Source of the DNA: Catenovulum sediminis
GTDB lineage: Bacteria > Pseudomonadota > Gammaproteobacteria > Enterobacterales > Alteromonadaceae
DNA: 64,000 nt
Direction of reading: 5' to 3'
Assembly: GCF_007289895.1 (NCBI RefSeq)
Contig: NZ_CP041660.1
Coordinates: forward strand, 248,001 to 312,000
Below, in pieces: positions 11,197-20,073 of this stretch. Position 1 is the first letter of the stretch. Each line of letters opens with the position of its first letter. Made by a program: the position numbers and the translations under genes. The notes under the pieces were generated by a model that saw nothing but the letters and a program-made list of their open reading frames with translations, was not told the origin of the DNA and searched no databases.

Positions 11197-11227
11197 CAGA
11201 AAAGAGAAGCCGAAGCTTCTCTTTTTA
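11197..11227 (-). terminator. Strong terminator after the PhoX-like gene
   Basis: Perfect 8-bp stem AGAGAAGC/GCTTCTCT closed by a TTCG tetraloop on the minus strand and followed by TTTTC. It lies about 50 nt after the stop of the gene at 11277. On the plus strand the same hairpin is also followed by a T-run, so it may work both ways. Confidence 0.8.
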
Positions 11228-11276
11228 TTCAAATAACGAACTTAATCGTTCGTTAGCCTGTTGTTAATTTTGGTTG

Positions 11277-13112
11277 TTAATCTTGGTTGTTAAAACGAAA
11301 CGGACCGACATAACCCACTTCAGATTCCATATCGCTTTCACGGCCTTCTGGGTGCTGTGCAACAGCCGTTAAATAACCAAAACCATTAATGTCTTTGTAC
11401 CAGAACGGTGACGTAGTCTCAGCATCTAATGGTGCAGTGTAAATACGCGTTAATTCGCCATTGTCCAAGTTATAAGACCAAATCATGTTGTTGATGTGCG
11501 CACTGGTATCTTCACCAATAATCAAGCTGTTTGAATCTTCTAGATAAGCCACATTATCAGGTGAAGCAATTGAATTGACATCACAGCTATTACCGGCATA
11601 CGTATCACCGTCGGCATAATCTGCCGGAATACCTGCAACTAAACCTTTCATGTTTTGTGCAACATAATCAGACCCCATGTTGCTGTCAGCCGCAACATCT
11701 AGCTCGTACACAACACCACACGGGTTGTCGTCAACTGCTATATGGTTATAACCGCCGGTTTCACTCGAACTGCCATCTTCCATGCCGCGTGCCACTTCAG
11801 ACATTGCCAGATATAACTTTTTATCTTTCGCATTGTAAGTAATGCCTTCTTCTTTACGAAACTCAGTTGTCGCGCCCATATATGCAGAGAAGCGGCGGGT
11901 TTCTAAACGAGAGGCAATTTTTTCGTCTTTTTCATCAATAACAGAATCTTGGTTAATATCTTTTAACTTAATACATTCATGATAAGCAGATGTACTAATA
12001 GATTTGTAACCATCCGCACACTGATCATTTTCGTCTGGGTCAACAAAATCGAAAATATCGGTTAAATGCGGCTTTTTCGCAACTTCAGCGCGAATTTCAT
12101 CATTGGTAGCATGGCCTAAATCAATCCATTCTAAGTTTGCTTCACCAAAGTTTTCTTTAGATGTTTGTACCCATTTTGCCGCATATAAAGTACCTGCAGA
12201 TAAATCTGTTGGCTGGTCTGCAACAAACATATATAAACCAACATTGGTACCGTCATCTGTTAAATATACAGTACGGTTATCCGGCATGACGTAAGCCAAC
12301 TCATGTGACATACGGCCCATGCTGTAATGTTTAGTATATTCAGCTTCACCTTGACTGTTAATCTGAACTTCTGGCGTCCAACCGTAATAATATGGGCTTG
12401 CCATGGTTAAGTCGCCCTTCCAGTACGGCGCGATTGCATCGTAATAGAAATTACCGGTTTTACCATCGTCACCCACCGTTAAGTCACCACTTGGCTCATA
12501 TTCTTCCGAACCTAGATGAGACTGCCAAGGTGTCGTTTGACCAGCACAGTGTACCCAGCCACCAAATTCATCTTTTTGGCTTACAAATTCTAATGTGCCT
12601 TCAACAGGTGACAAATGACCGTATTCATCTTGCGCTAATTCCTGTACATAGATTGACCCAATTTGACACTCAAATTGTGAAACCATGTATAAAGTGCCAT
12701 TTTTTTGCAAGATACTATTGAAGTCTAAACCCGATCCAACACCGGCATTGGTACCATTACAAATATAATCACTGCCATCTTCAAAGGTGATTACTTCATC
12801 CATATAGTCTTTGGATAAGCCAAAGATTTCACCCGTTTGTGTATCTTCGTAGGCAGTTGCCATAATGCGGTTATAAGCAATAGATTGAATTTGCCCATTA
12901 ACGACTACTTCGCGACTGGCTCTCACCTGTTGCTGAGCATCTAAAGACAGCGGTACTGAAATTTCAGCAAACTCAACCTGAGTCACCGGATTTTCAGTGG
13001 GTGCAGAATCGTCGTCATCATCGTTAAAATCTAAGTCAACTGAACAACCCGTTAACGCGATACCTAATGCTGCTGAAACCAAGCTCAATTTAAATATGTT
13101 ATCTGTTTTCAT
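11277..13112 (-). CDS. PhoX-like (DUF839) secreted phosphatase, lipoprotein
   Basis: 611 residues. Signal with lipobox ALTGC (Cys near residue 23), then an acidic linker with DDDDD. Motifs typical of the PhoX/DUF839 beta-propeller family are present: GGWVHCAGQTTPW with a nearby SEEYE, AYVMPDNRTVYLTDDG, ITYNAKDKKLYLAMSEVARG and a late NMIWSYNLDNGEL. PhoX enzymes are calcium- and iron-dependent phosphomonoesterases expressed under phosphate starvation. The Cys and Glu residues fit the metal-site region as I recall it. It lies 30 nt after the upstream endonuclease/phosphatase-fold gene, so the two form an operon. Substrate not proven. Confidence 0.8.
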   Translation of the reverse strand: MKTDNIFKLSLVSAALGIALTGCSVDLDFNDDDDDSAPTENPVTQVEFAEISVPLSLDAQQQVRASREVVVNGQIQSIAYNRIMATAYEDTQTGEIFGLSKDYMDEVITFEDGSDYICNGTNAGVGSGLDFNSILQKNGTLYMVSQFECQIGSIYVQELAQDEYGHLSPVEGTLEFVSQKDEFGGWVHCAGQTTPWQSHLGSEEYEPSGDLTVGDDGKTGNFYYDAIAPYWKGDLTMASPYYYGWTPEVQINSQGEAEYTKHYSMGRMSHELAYVMPDNRTVYLTDDGTNVGLYMFVADQPTDLSAGTLYAAKWVQTSKENFGEANLEWIDLGHATNDEIRAEVAKKPHLTDIFDFVDPDENDQCADGYKSISTSAYHECIKLKDINQDSVIDEKDEKIASRLETRRFSAYMGATTEFRKEEGITYNAKDKKLYLAMSEVARGMEDGSSSETGGYNHIAVDDNPCGVVYELDVAADSNMGSDYVAQNMKGLVAGIPADYADGDTYAGNSCDVNSIASPDNVAYLEDSNSLIIGEDTSAHINNMIWSYNLDNGELTRIYTAPLDAETTSPFWYKDINGFGYLTAVAQHPEGRESDMESEVGYVGPFRFNNQD

Positions 13113-13142
13113 TTTATTCTCCGTAGGAACTAAATATCTAAC

Positions 13143-15275
13143 CTAGACTTTCGCCTTGAATTGACGAAATAACGCCAACGCAAAGCCTGCGATAATGATT
13201 AGCCAATTAGCTGAACCACCCTCAATCACAAAATCATCATCGTCATCTGATTCAGCAACCTCGTTTGTTTCTGTGACGTCTAGATCTAACCATACTAATC
13301 TGTGGTCGGATGATGCTGCGCGCGATGCAACTAATGGATATAAATCCTGATCTTCTGTTGGCCAGAAGACATTACCCTGCTCTACTTGCAAACCCGATTT
13401 AGAGGCTAATACGTAATCTGCACGCATTTTCCATGAGGCCGTGTGATAAGCCGCCAAGCGGTTATCTGGATCATTTGCAACACCACCTTCAGATGCTGGG
13501 GTAAAGTCGCTATAAATAGATGGGTGTCGTAAAAGCAGATCAATCGTGCCCGGATATGCATCACCTTCTATAGAAGCATTTAAATCACCTGCGATCACAA
13601 ATCGAACGCCGGCTGGTAAGCCACCTGTTTCGCCTTCATCATCGTAGATATAAGCAGAATGCGCTGGTGCAACATAATCTGCCCAAAAACGGATTTCATC
13701 ATGGTTGCGTGTACCATTGCGATCTTCTTCACCATCAAAAGTAGGTGGTGTTGGGTGGCTTGCCAGTATATGAACTACCTCGCCATTTATGCTAACGGGT
13801 ACATCCCAATGTGATTTTGAAGATAATCTAAATGCGTTGGTTTCTGCTTCGTTGTACCAATTTTCACCCGTTTCAGGATCGACAGGCATTAAATTACCCG
13901 GCATGTCTTTCCATAAGAATTTTTGGAAAGTACGTACATCTTCTTCAACAATTGGATAGCGTGACAAAAGCACCATGCCGTAATGACCAGGGAAACGGCC
14001 GAAACCAAATGCATCATTCATGTAACTATCAAAATTGCCATCATTGTTTAAATCAAATGCAGTGGGCTCACCGGTATTTGAAGGGGCGACAAAATAATAT
14101 GGATAATCAATCGACTGAGCATCATCTGCCTGAGCAATATTCAAATACTGGCTGATAAACATTTGCACACCCGAATTTTCATCCGCGATATAATCAAACT
14201 CGTTTAATAAAACAATATCGGGTCTGACACGCTGGATAATTTCAGCAATATTTTGAATTTGTGCATTATCACCAGCCGCTAATTCGTCTACTAAAATTTG
14301 CGATTGAGGTGTTGCGTTATCATCTGAGGGGTAGTTTGTAGCTTCCATACTGACATTAAAGGACGCTACACGGATATGTGAATCATCCATTTTGCTTTTA
14401 ACAATATAAGGAGTTGGCGGTTCGTCTTCAACGATCACATCTTCTTCAACCTTCACACCTTGCTGCAAAGTGATGCTATTCACAGCATTCGCGTCTGCAA
14501 CGGTTAATGAAACAACAAAATCGCCATTAGAGCTATAGGCGTGCTCAACTTCGGCTCCTGTTGCAGTTGTACCATCTCCAAAATCCCAGCTAAATGTGTA
14601 AGGTGCGCCTGCACCACTATAAGCAGTTGCTTTAAATTCAGTATCTTGTGCAAGTTTCAGCTCTGTGTTTTGCGCGGTCATTGCAGCTACAAGCGGTAAA
14701 TCAATGTTGCTGCCTTGTACATCAACCACAACATCATCAATATACCAAGCGCCATTATCGCCGTCGGCGTCAGCTTGCGTCATATAGTGAAACGCTAAAT
14801 AAACAGATTCGCCTTTATATGCATCTAAACTAATGTCACCTGATTCGACAAAATCAGAGCCATCTGAACCCTGCCCGTCTTGCGGTAAAACGGCCGTTAA
14901 TTCGGTCCAGGTTGCGGTGGATGGATCGGTTCCGGCAACATAATCGCTCGATGCTTTAACCTTTAGATTCATGCCATCAAAACGAACGCGTGATTTAAAA
15001 GTTAAAGTCGCAGAATCAATTGTCGTCTGCGTTAAATCAATTGCGGGAGAGATAAACCAGTCATCACTATCAGTGGAGCCTTTGTGTCCATTCATTGCAG
15101 CAGTGCTGGTACCATTAAAAGTATCGTTAAACCAGTTTTTATCACTGGCTTGACTATAAGGTGTAAACTGACCGTCTAAGCCAATTGAAAAGTCTTCCTG
15201 AAATACAGTTGCAGCTTGCGCGACTGGAATCAATGCGAATGCACATAATCCAGCTAACAATTTTTTAGTAATCAT
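13143..15275 (-). CDS. Secreted PKD + endonuclease/exonuclease/phosphatase protein with C-terminal anchor
   Basis: 710 residues from ATG 15275, which is preceded by GGGGAC and opens a clear signal peptide (MITKKLLAGLCAFALIPVAQ then A). Domains in order: a choice-of-anchor-J-like beta-sandwich (about 25-190), a PKD domain (FSWDFGDGT, about 205-285), and an endonuclease/exonuclease/phosphatase domain (about 300-670) with LLNEFDY, HILASHPTPP, VIAGDLNA and ASSDHRLVW. The tail has an acidic run, GGSAN, a hydrophobic segment and RQFKAKV, which looks like a GlyGly-CTERM-type sorting signal. It probably cleaves extracellular phosphodiesters or nucleic acid. First gene of an operon with the PhoX-like gene. 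Confidence 0.8.
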   Translation of the reverse strand: MITKKLLAGLCAFALIPVAQAATVFQEDFSIGLDGQFTPYSQASDKNWFNDTFNGTSTAAMNGHKGSTDSDDWFISPAIDLTQTTIDSATLTFKSRVRFDGMNLKVKASSDYVAGTDPSTATWTELTAVLPQDGQGSDGSDFVESGDISLDAYKGESVYLAFHYMTQADADGDNGAWYIDDVVVDVQGSNIDLPLVAAMTAQNTELKLAQDTEFKATAYSGAGAPYTFSWDFGDGTTATGAEVEHAYSSNGDFVVSLTVADANAVNSITLQQGVKVEEDVIVEDEPPTPYIVKSKMDDSHIRVASFNVSMEATNYPSDDNATPQSQILVDELAAGDNAQIQNIAEIIQRVRPDIVLLNEFDYIADENSGVQMFISQYLNIAQADDAQSIDYPYYFVAPSNTGEPTAFDLNNDGNFDSYMNDAFGFGRFPGHYGMVLLSRYPIVEEDVRTFQKFLWKDMPGNLMPVDPETGENWYNEAETNAFRLSSKSHWDVPVSINGEVVHILASHPTPPTFDGEEDRNGTRNHDEIRFWADYVAPAHSAYIYDDEGETGGLPAGVRFVIAGDLNASIEGDAYPGTIDLLLRHPSIYSDFTPASEGGVANDPDNRLAAYHTASWKMRADYVLASKSGLQVEQGNVFWPTEDQDLYPLVASRAASSDHRLVWLDLDVTETNEVAESDDDDDFVIEGGSANWLIIIAGFALALFRQFKAKV

Positions 15276-15341
15276 TTTGTCCCCGTCCAGAGTCATTAAA
15301 ATAATTGGAATATAACTGGTCGGATAAGTTAGATTTAAATA

Positions 15342-15359
15342 GTGACTATAAAGTGACTG
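15342..15359 (-). promoter_or_regulatory. Candidate Pho box upstream of the secreted phosphatase operon
   Basis: On the minus strand CAGTCAC and TAGTCAC are direct 7-mers separated by TTTA, an 11-bp period. The PhoB box is two CTGTCAT-like heptamers with a 4-bp AT-rich spacer, so the architecture and the GTCA core fit. It lies about 70 nt before the start at 15275. No PhoB gene is in view. Confidence 0.5.
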
Positions 15360-15506
15360 CCAGGTTAAGGTTTTTATTCAAATTAATGACAATTGTATAA
15401 TAACCAGCCAACTCAAGTATTTAGCACATTTTATAATGGTGTTAAATTTGCCGGATATTTATTCCGGTGTTAGCATTTAGAGGCAGCCCAGAACAGAGAC
15501 CATGAA

Positions 15507-16598
15507 ATGAAAACAGCCGTTGCTGAAATTAATTTGTCAGCACTTAACCACAACCTGAATGTCGTGATAAAACACTGCCCAAACAGCAAAATACTGGCGG
15601 TTTGTAAAGCAAATGGTTATGGGCACGGTATTGTTGAAGTTGCAACGGCGCTCAATGCAGCAAATGCGTATGGTGTGGCGCGACTTGAAGAGGCAATCGA
15701 ACTGAGAAATGCCGGTATCACAAAGCCCATTGTATTACTTGAAGGCTTTTTTAATACACAAGACATAGCGTTAATTGCAAAACATAAAATAACAATTTGT
15801 TTGCAAAACCATTGGCAACTCTCTCAGCTAGAACAAGCCCAAATAAAACCAAGTGAACCCCTTTGGTTAAAAGTCGACTCGGGTATGACTCGTTTAGGTT
15901 TTTATCATCACGAAGTCGAACAAGCCTTAAGCCGCTTAGAAAAACTAAATTACACTATTTCTGAAACCGTATTATCTAGCCATTTTGCTTGTGCCGACGA
16001 ACTAGACAATCCGCTCACTAACAGCCAATTAAAACGCTTTAACGAGATCTTAGCCACACATTCTAAACAAAAGGCGTTACAAGCCTCTATGGCTAACTCA
16101 GCTGCCGTATTAACCTTACCCGAAGCGCATTTTGACTGGGTTAGGCCGGGTATTATGTTATATGGCATATCCCCGATGCTCTATTCGCACGCCGATGAAT
16201 ATCAGTTAAAACCGGTCATGACCTTAAAAAGCAAGCTTATCTCTGTCAAAAAAGTACCCGCAGGTACTTATATCGGCTATGGTGCTCGCTGGCTAACTCA
16301 GGCTGAAACTCATATTGGTGTTGTGGCTATCGGTTACGGTGACGGTTATCCCAGACATGCTAAAGATGGCACGCCGGTTTATATCAATGGCCGCATTGTA
16401 CCTTTAGTGGGCCGCGTCTCGATGGATATGATAACCGTAGATTTAGGGCAAGATTGTCAGGATAAAGTAGGTGATGCAGTTACTTTGTGGGGCGAAAACT
16501 TGCCCATTGAATTGGTTGCCGAAAACTCAGATACCATAGCGTACGAGCTGGTTTGTCAAATAACGCAGCGTGTCGAAAAACATTACATCAATCAATAA
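15507..16598 (+). CDS. alr: Alanine racemase
   Basis: 363 residues. PLP-binding motif [11 protein letters not shown] with Lys34, and the second catalytic base Tyr in YIGYGARW near residue 255. It supplies D-alanine for peptidoglycan. The start at 15507 overlaps a two-codon frame ATGAAATGA that begins at 15502, whose stop shares bases with the alr ATG. No strong purine-rich ribosome site precedes it. Followed after 14 nt by a YaiI-family gene. Whether this is the biosynthetic Alr or the catabolic DadX form cannot be settled from sequence alone; the closeness to dnaB favours Alr. Confidence 0.94.
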   Translation: MKTAVAEINLSALNHNLNVVIKHCPNSKILAVCKANGYGHGIVEVATALNAANAYGVARLEEAIELRNAGITKPIVLLEGFFNTQDIALIAKHKITICLQNHWQLSQLEQAQIKPSEPLWLKVDSGMTRLGFYHHEVEQALSRLEKLNYTISETVLSSHFACADELDNPLTNSQLKRFNEILATHSKQKALQASMANSAAVLTLPEAHFDWVRPGIMLYGISPMLYSHADEYQLKPVMTLKSKLISVKKVPAGTYIGYGARWLTQAETHIGVVAIGYGDGYPRHAKDGTPVYINGRIVPLVGRVSMDMITVDLGQDCQDKVGDAVTLWGENLPIELVAENSDTIAYELVCQITQRVEKHYINQ

Positions 16599-16612
16599 TA
16601 ACAGGAAACGAA

Positions 16613-17059
16613 ATGAATATATGGGTGGACGCCGATGCATGTCCGGTTGCAATAAAAGAGATATTATTTCGCGCAGCGCGTCGCACCGGTGTGCAACTGA
16701 CGTTATTGGCCAATCATAGAATTGCAGTGCCGCCTTCACCGAATATTCGCTTTTATCAGGTTTCATCCGGCTTTGATGTCGCCGATGACGAAATTGTAAA
16801 ACGTGTCAACGAAGGCGATTTAGTTATAACGGCCGATATTCCGCTCGCCGATGAAGTTATCAGCAAAAAAGCCTTAGTGTTAACGCCCAGAGGCGAAGCC
16901 CTAACAAAAGAAAATATAAAAGCTAAACTCAATATCAGAGACTTTATGGACACCATGCGCTCAAGTGGTGTACAAACTGGCGGGCCGCCGGCGCTCAACG
17001 CAGCTGATAAAAAAGCGTTTGCTGATAAATTAGATCAATGGTTGGCCAAGCACAAGTAA
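16613..17059 (+). CDS. YaiI/YqxD (UPF0178, DUF188) family protein
   Basis: 148 residues from ATG 16613, preceded by AGGAAACGAA; an upstream in-frame ATG lies inside alr and is not used. [31 protein letters not shown] and the C-terminal TGGPPALN motif are diagnostic of the UPF0178 family, which has a PIN-like fold. No function is established to my knowledge. It is probably translated from the alr transcript. Confidence 0.9.
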   Translation: MNIWVDADACPVAIKEILFRAARRTGVQLTLLANHRIAVPPSPNIRFYQVSSGFDVADDEIVKRVNEGDLVITADIPLADEVISKKALVLTPRGEALTKENIKAKLNIRDFMDTMRSSGVQTGGPPALNAADKKAFADKLDQWLAKHK

Positions 17060-17067
17060 ACAGCGAG

Positions 17068-17313
17068 TTACGGCCAACTGCCCCACGGGCTATCGTTTTT
17101 ATGAAAGGTTTCTATATAAAGCTGCTCGACTTTTGCGCGCGCCCAAGGCGTGCGACGTAAAAACTTTAAACTCGATTTAATACTAGGATCTTTTTTAAAG
17201 CAATTAATATCAACACAAGCACTCATCCCTTGCCAGCCAATTTCAGCTTCTAATTTTCGCAAAATGTCTTCGAGCTTAACGCCGTGTAATGGATCTCTGT
17301 GGGCAAACGCCAT
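17068..17313 (-). CDS. VF530-family small DNA-binding protein
   Basis: 81 residues. DPLHGVKLEDILRKLEAEIGW, INCFKKDPSIKSSLKFLRRTPWAR and VEQLYI match the VF530 family (DUF2132), small helical proteins annotated as DNA-binding from a structure of the Vibrio fischeri member. The stop is only 8 nt from the end of the convergent YaiI-family gene, with no obvious terminator between them. Confidence 0.85.
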   Translation of the reverse strand: MAFAHRDPLHGVKLEDILRKLEAEIGWQGMSACVDINCFKKDPSIKSSLKFLRRTPWARAKVEQLYIETFHKNDSPWGSWP

Positions 17314-17376
17314 AAATTAAATCTCTGCAAACCGATATCAATAACAGGCCAAAGTTTAGCACGATAGATAACAAGG

Positions 17377-17928
17377 CTAAAACGAAAAACCTTCAGGATA
17401 AAAGTGATAACCGTCAAAATCACCTTTGCTTAAATGAATGCCGCGACTGCGCGCGATTGCATAAAACAAAGTTAAGTGAAAAAACATATTAGGCAAAATA
17501 TACTGCTGAATAAATTTACTTTGTGGCAAAGACACTGTGTTTTGCCCGGCAGTGTCATGCAAAATGGGTTCGCCCTGCTTTAATTCACCCAGCGCTGGTT
17601 TACTAAGCAAAGGCTCAGCGAATTCTAATGCTTTAATATAAGCCACGGTTTGGCTGATTTGCTGTTGCAAACCGGCAAAACTGACATCCTGATTATCAAA
17701 ATAAATCACCTCGCGTCCAGCCAACCGGCAACAGCCTCGCAAAGCGAAGTTACAGGTAATACGCACCTGCACATGCAGCGCAAACATATCGTCTGCTAAT
17801 TTAGCCGCTAATATGGTGTGTTCACTTTGGTTACTTGATTTTTGAAGCTCTGTTTTAATTTTTAACAGCATTTTATCTAATTGCTGTAAATAGCGCAGGC
17901 AAAGCGCTTGTGTCTGTTTTGCAAGCAT
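17377..17928 (-). CDS. DUF1993-family protein
   Basis: 183 residues. LADDMFALHVQVRITCNFALRG, a central FAGLQQQISQTVAYI and the C-terminal ILPNMFFHLTLFYAIAR fit the DUF1993 family, a helical DinB-like fold with no firm function. No signal peptide. It begins 8 nt after arfB on the same strand and is likely co-transcribed with it. Confidence 0.75.
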   Translation of the reverse strand: MLAKQTQALCLRYLQQLDKMLLKIKTELQKSSNQSEHTILAAKLADDMFALHVQVRITCNFALRGCCRLAGREVIYFDNQDVSFAGLQQQISQTVAYIKALEFAEPLLSKPALGELKQGEPILHDTAGQNTVSLPQSKFIQQYILPNMFFHLTLFYAIARSRGIHLSKGDFDGYHFYPEGFSF

Positions 17929-17936
17929 AGAAGGCT

Positions 17937-18353
17937 CTAATAATCGGTTTTACTGCGGCGCATTGCTTTAACCGCCCCACGCTGCTTTTTATGTTCAACA
18001 CGGCGCTTTTGACTGGCACGCGTGGGTTTAGTGGCGATACGCTTTTTTTGTACCGCAGTGGCTTTTTGAATCAGCTCAACAAACTGCTGCTGCGCCTGTA
18101 AACGATTATCTTCCTGACTACGTGTACTTTGGCTTTTAATAATAATTTTGCCACTTTTGGTAATGCGGTGATCGGCCAAATTCAATAAACGTGATTTATA
18201 AAAATCAGGCAACGAAGAGGCTTTGATATCAAAGATCAATTGAGCCGCGGTTGAAGTTTTATTAACGTGTTGCCCGCCCGGACCGCTGGCACGTATAAAT
18301 TGCCATTCGATTTCGTTTTCAGGTATCAACACTTTATTGGATATTTTTAGCAT
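17937..18353 (-). CDS. arfB: Alternative ribosome-rescue peptidyl-tRNA hydrolase ArfB (YaeJ)
   Basis: 138 residues. The GGQ motif (RASGPGGQHVNKTST, Gly26-Gly27-Gln28) is intact. The basic C-terminal tail, rich in Lys and Arg (KKRIATKPTRASQKRR onward), is what threads into the empty mRNA channel in this family. The protein releases nascent peptide from ribosomes stalled without a stop codon. It is too short for RF1 or RF2. The start codon lies at the edge of a perfect inverted repeat (18349-18384), described separately. First gene of an arfB-DUF1993 pair. Confidence 0.93.
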   Translation of the reverse strand: MLKISNKVLIPENEIEWQFIRASGPGGQHVNKTSTAAQLIFDIKASSLPDFYKSRLLNLADHRITKSGKIIIKSQSTRSQEDNRLQAQQQFVELIQKATAVQKKRIATKPTRASQKRRVEHKKQRGAVKAMRRSKTDY

Positions 18354-18389
18354 AAGTCTGAATCTAGAGATTCAGACTTATGCTGTCAA
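18349..18389 (-). promoter_or_regulatory. Perfect 16-bp inverted repeat covering arfB start and a sigma-70-like promoter
   Basis: Arms 18349-18364 and 18369-18384 are perfectly complementary around a 4-nt loop. The arfB ATG (18353-18351) is inside the inner-strand arm. On the minus strand TTGACA at 18389-18384 and TAGATT at 18366-18361 are spaced by 17 nt and resemble -35 and -10 boxes. If used, the transcript would begin almost at the ATG and be leaderless. If transcription starts further upstream, the AUG would sit in a stable hairpin with no visible Shine-Dalgarno sequence. Confidence 0.6.
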
Positions 18390-18623
18390 CTTAAAAAGCA
18401 GCATAGCTTAAAACAAATACTATGCGCTTTTAAACTGAGCAAAGTTTTTGCTTGAAACATTTTGATAAGAAGCCTAATTAAAAACCGGTTTAGTGAGCAA
18501 AAAATCGTCGAAAATAACGAATTTACACTTTCTTTACGTTAGAGAGGGTCGCCTTTATCTATTATTCGTGGTGACTTTATCGTATTATTTAATGCCTCGG
18601 AGTTAGAGTTAACCGTTTACACC

Positions 18624-19379
18624 ATGTTAAATACTGAAAAAAGCAAACTAAAAAGTGCCCGCTACACCGCCCCAGCGCTAGAAAAAGGGCTAGATATAAT
18701 AGAGTTATTAGCGAGACAGCACGAAGGATTGCGCCTTAAAGATATTGCAGCCAATTTAGGTAAATCTGTTTCAGAAATATTTCGTATGGTGACTGTGTTA
18801 GAAGGCAGAGAATACTTAAAGTTTGATCCACTGACAGACCGTTATAGTTTGTCACTCAAACTATTTGAAATTGCCAGTCAAAACACACCGGTTGAGCGCG
18901 TGACGCGCGCAGCAGCTTCGGAAATGGACCAACTCAGTAAACAGATTAATCAATCTTGTTATTTAACAACCCGCTACGAAAATGAAAGTATTGTTTTGCT
19001 GCATAAAGACGGCCCTATGGATGCAGTTATTTCAGTTCGTTTAGGGGCCAAACGCCCGTTGACAGATTCAAGCTCAGGGCATGTGTTTTTAGCCCATGCA
19101 GTAGATGATTCAATAGAACACAGCGCAGGCTTTACTGCCCAACTTAAAGCCATAAAAGAGCAAGGTTATGCCTTGACTGCCAGTACACTGTTATCTGGCG
19201 TTGAAGAAATAGCCTTTCCGATTTTTGACAAAGAAGAAAAAATTACCGCGTGTTTGGTTATCAGTTATTTAAATTACCTAAACGATGCAACACAAGACAA
19301 ACTTGCAGCGATAAACTTAGCAAAAGAGGCGGCTGCGCGTATTAGTAAACGGCTGGGCATGCCACAAAAATCAAATTGA
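18624..19379 (+). CDS. IclR-family transcriptional regulator
   Basis: 251 residues. N-terminal winged helix (ALEKGLDIIELLARQHEGLRLKDIAANLGKSVSEIFRMV, about residues 19-85) followed by the IclR effector-binding domain with SGHVFLAHA and GVEEIAFPIFD. IclR proteins usually repress or activate catabolic genes in response to a small organic ligand. The following gene is 60 nt downstream on the same strand but unrelated in type, so the target and ligand cannot be read from context. Confidence 0.88.
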   Translation: MLNTEKSKLKSARYTAPALEKGLDIIELLARQHEGLRLKDIAANLGKSVSEIFRMVTVLEGREYLKFDPLTDRYSLSLKLFEIASQNTPVERVTRAAASEMDQLSKQINQSCYLTTRYENESIVLLHKDGPMDAVISVRLGAKRPLTDSSSGHVFLAHAVDDSIEHSAGFTAQLKAIKEQGYALTASTLLSGVEEIAFPIFDKEEKITACLVISYLNYLNDATQDKLAAINLAKEAAARISKRLGMPQKSN

Positions 19380-19440
19380 ATTAACTGACAAAATACCCCA
19401 CTATAGTTGAAATATTTGAATATAACTAAAATGGGTAAAA

Positions 19441-20073
19441 ATGGGCGTAAAGCTAGAAGTTAATTCAGTACTCTGTACCGAGCAAAAATATGAGTTAAAA
19501 GTGGGTAAACTTTACCCGTTTAATATCCCCGGTAACCGCTTTTTTTCTAACGAAACCCCTATTTGGTTAACCAACCTCAACTGGTTGCCGCTTGCAGAAA
19601 TTAGCATCATTTCACAAACACTTGAAAACAACGGTTTAACTGGCCGCTTTAGAGTAGATTATTTATATCAAGGTGACGAACAGCAAACTTTAGCCAACAT
19701 TTTTAGCCGTATGTATGTTGGTTTAAATGATCCTTTCATCTATTTGATAGCGAGTGAAGCAGAGTATCAAGCAAGCCAAATAAGTGGCCAAATTATCAGA
19801 GACAGTTTGCAAGCAGAAGGGTTTATTCACGCTTCACCTAAAAGCCAGCTAAACCGTGTAGCAAATAAGTTTTATAAAAATACCCAATCACCCCTTATAT
19901 TAGTGGTAGACAAAACAAAAATAACCTCCCCAGTAAAATGGGAGCCAGCGAAAGGCGGTTTATACCCGCACATATACGGGCCGTTAAATATTGATGCGGT
20001 TGTAAAAACAGAAGCAATCGCGCTTAACGAGTCTGGCGAATTTTTCATTGATGCACATAGCAGGATCCTCTAA
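19441..20073 (+). CDS. Two-domain protein: DUF2584-like N-terminus and DUF952 C-terminus
   Basis: 210 residues. The C-terminal half (about 120-205) has FIHASPKSQLNRVANKFY, LILVVDKTKI, KWEPAKGGLYPHIYGPLN, typical of DUF952, a small fold related to ADP-ribosyl cyclase-like or glutathione S-transferase-adjacent proteins of unknown role. The first 100 residues (MGVKLEVNSVLCTEQ, LYPFNIPGNRFF, ISQTLENNGLTGRFRVDYLYQG) resemble DUF2584 from memory. The stop TAA overlaps the next ATG by one base (TAATG at 20071), so translation with the oxidoreductase is coupled. Function unknown. Confidence 0.65.
   Translation: MGVKLEVNSVLCTEQKYELKVGKLYPFNIPGNRFFSNETPIWLTNLNWLPLAEISIISQTLENNGLTGRFRVDYLYQGDEQQTLANIFSRMYVGLNDPFIYLIASEAEYQASQISGQIIRDSLQAEGFIHASPKSQLNRVANKFYKNTQSPLILVVDKTKITSPVKWEPAKGGLYPHIYGPLNIDAVVKTEAIALNESGEFFIDAHSRIL

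Noticed and set aside
11128-11200. A second Pho-box-like sequence before the two-heme lipoprotein gene
   Set aside because: Only loose TTTCATC/TTACATC heptamers in an AT-rich stretch; not convincing.
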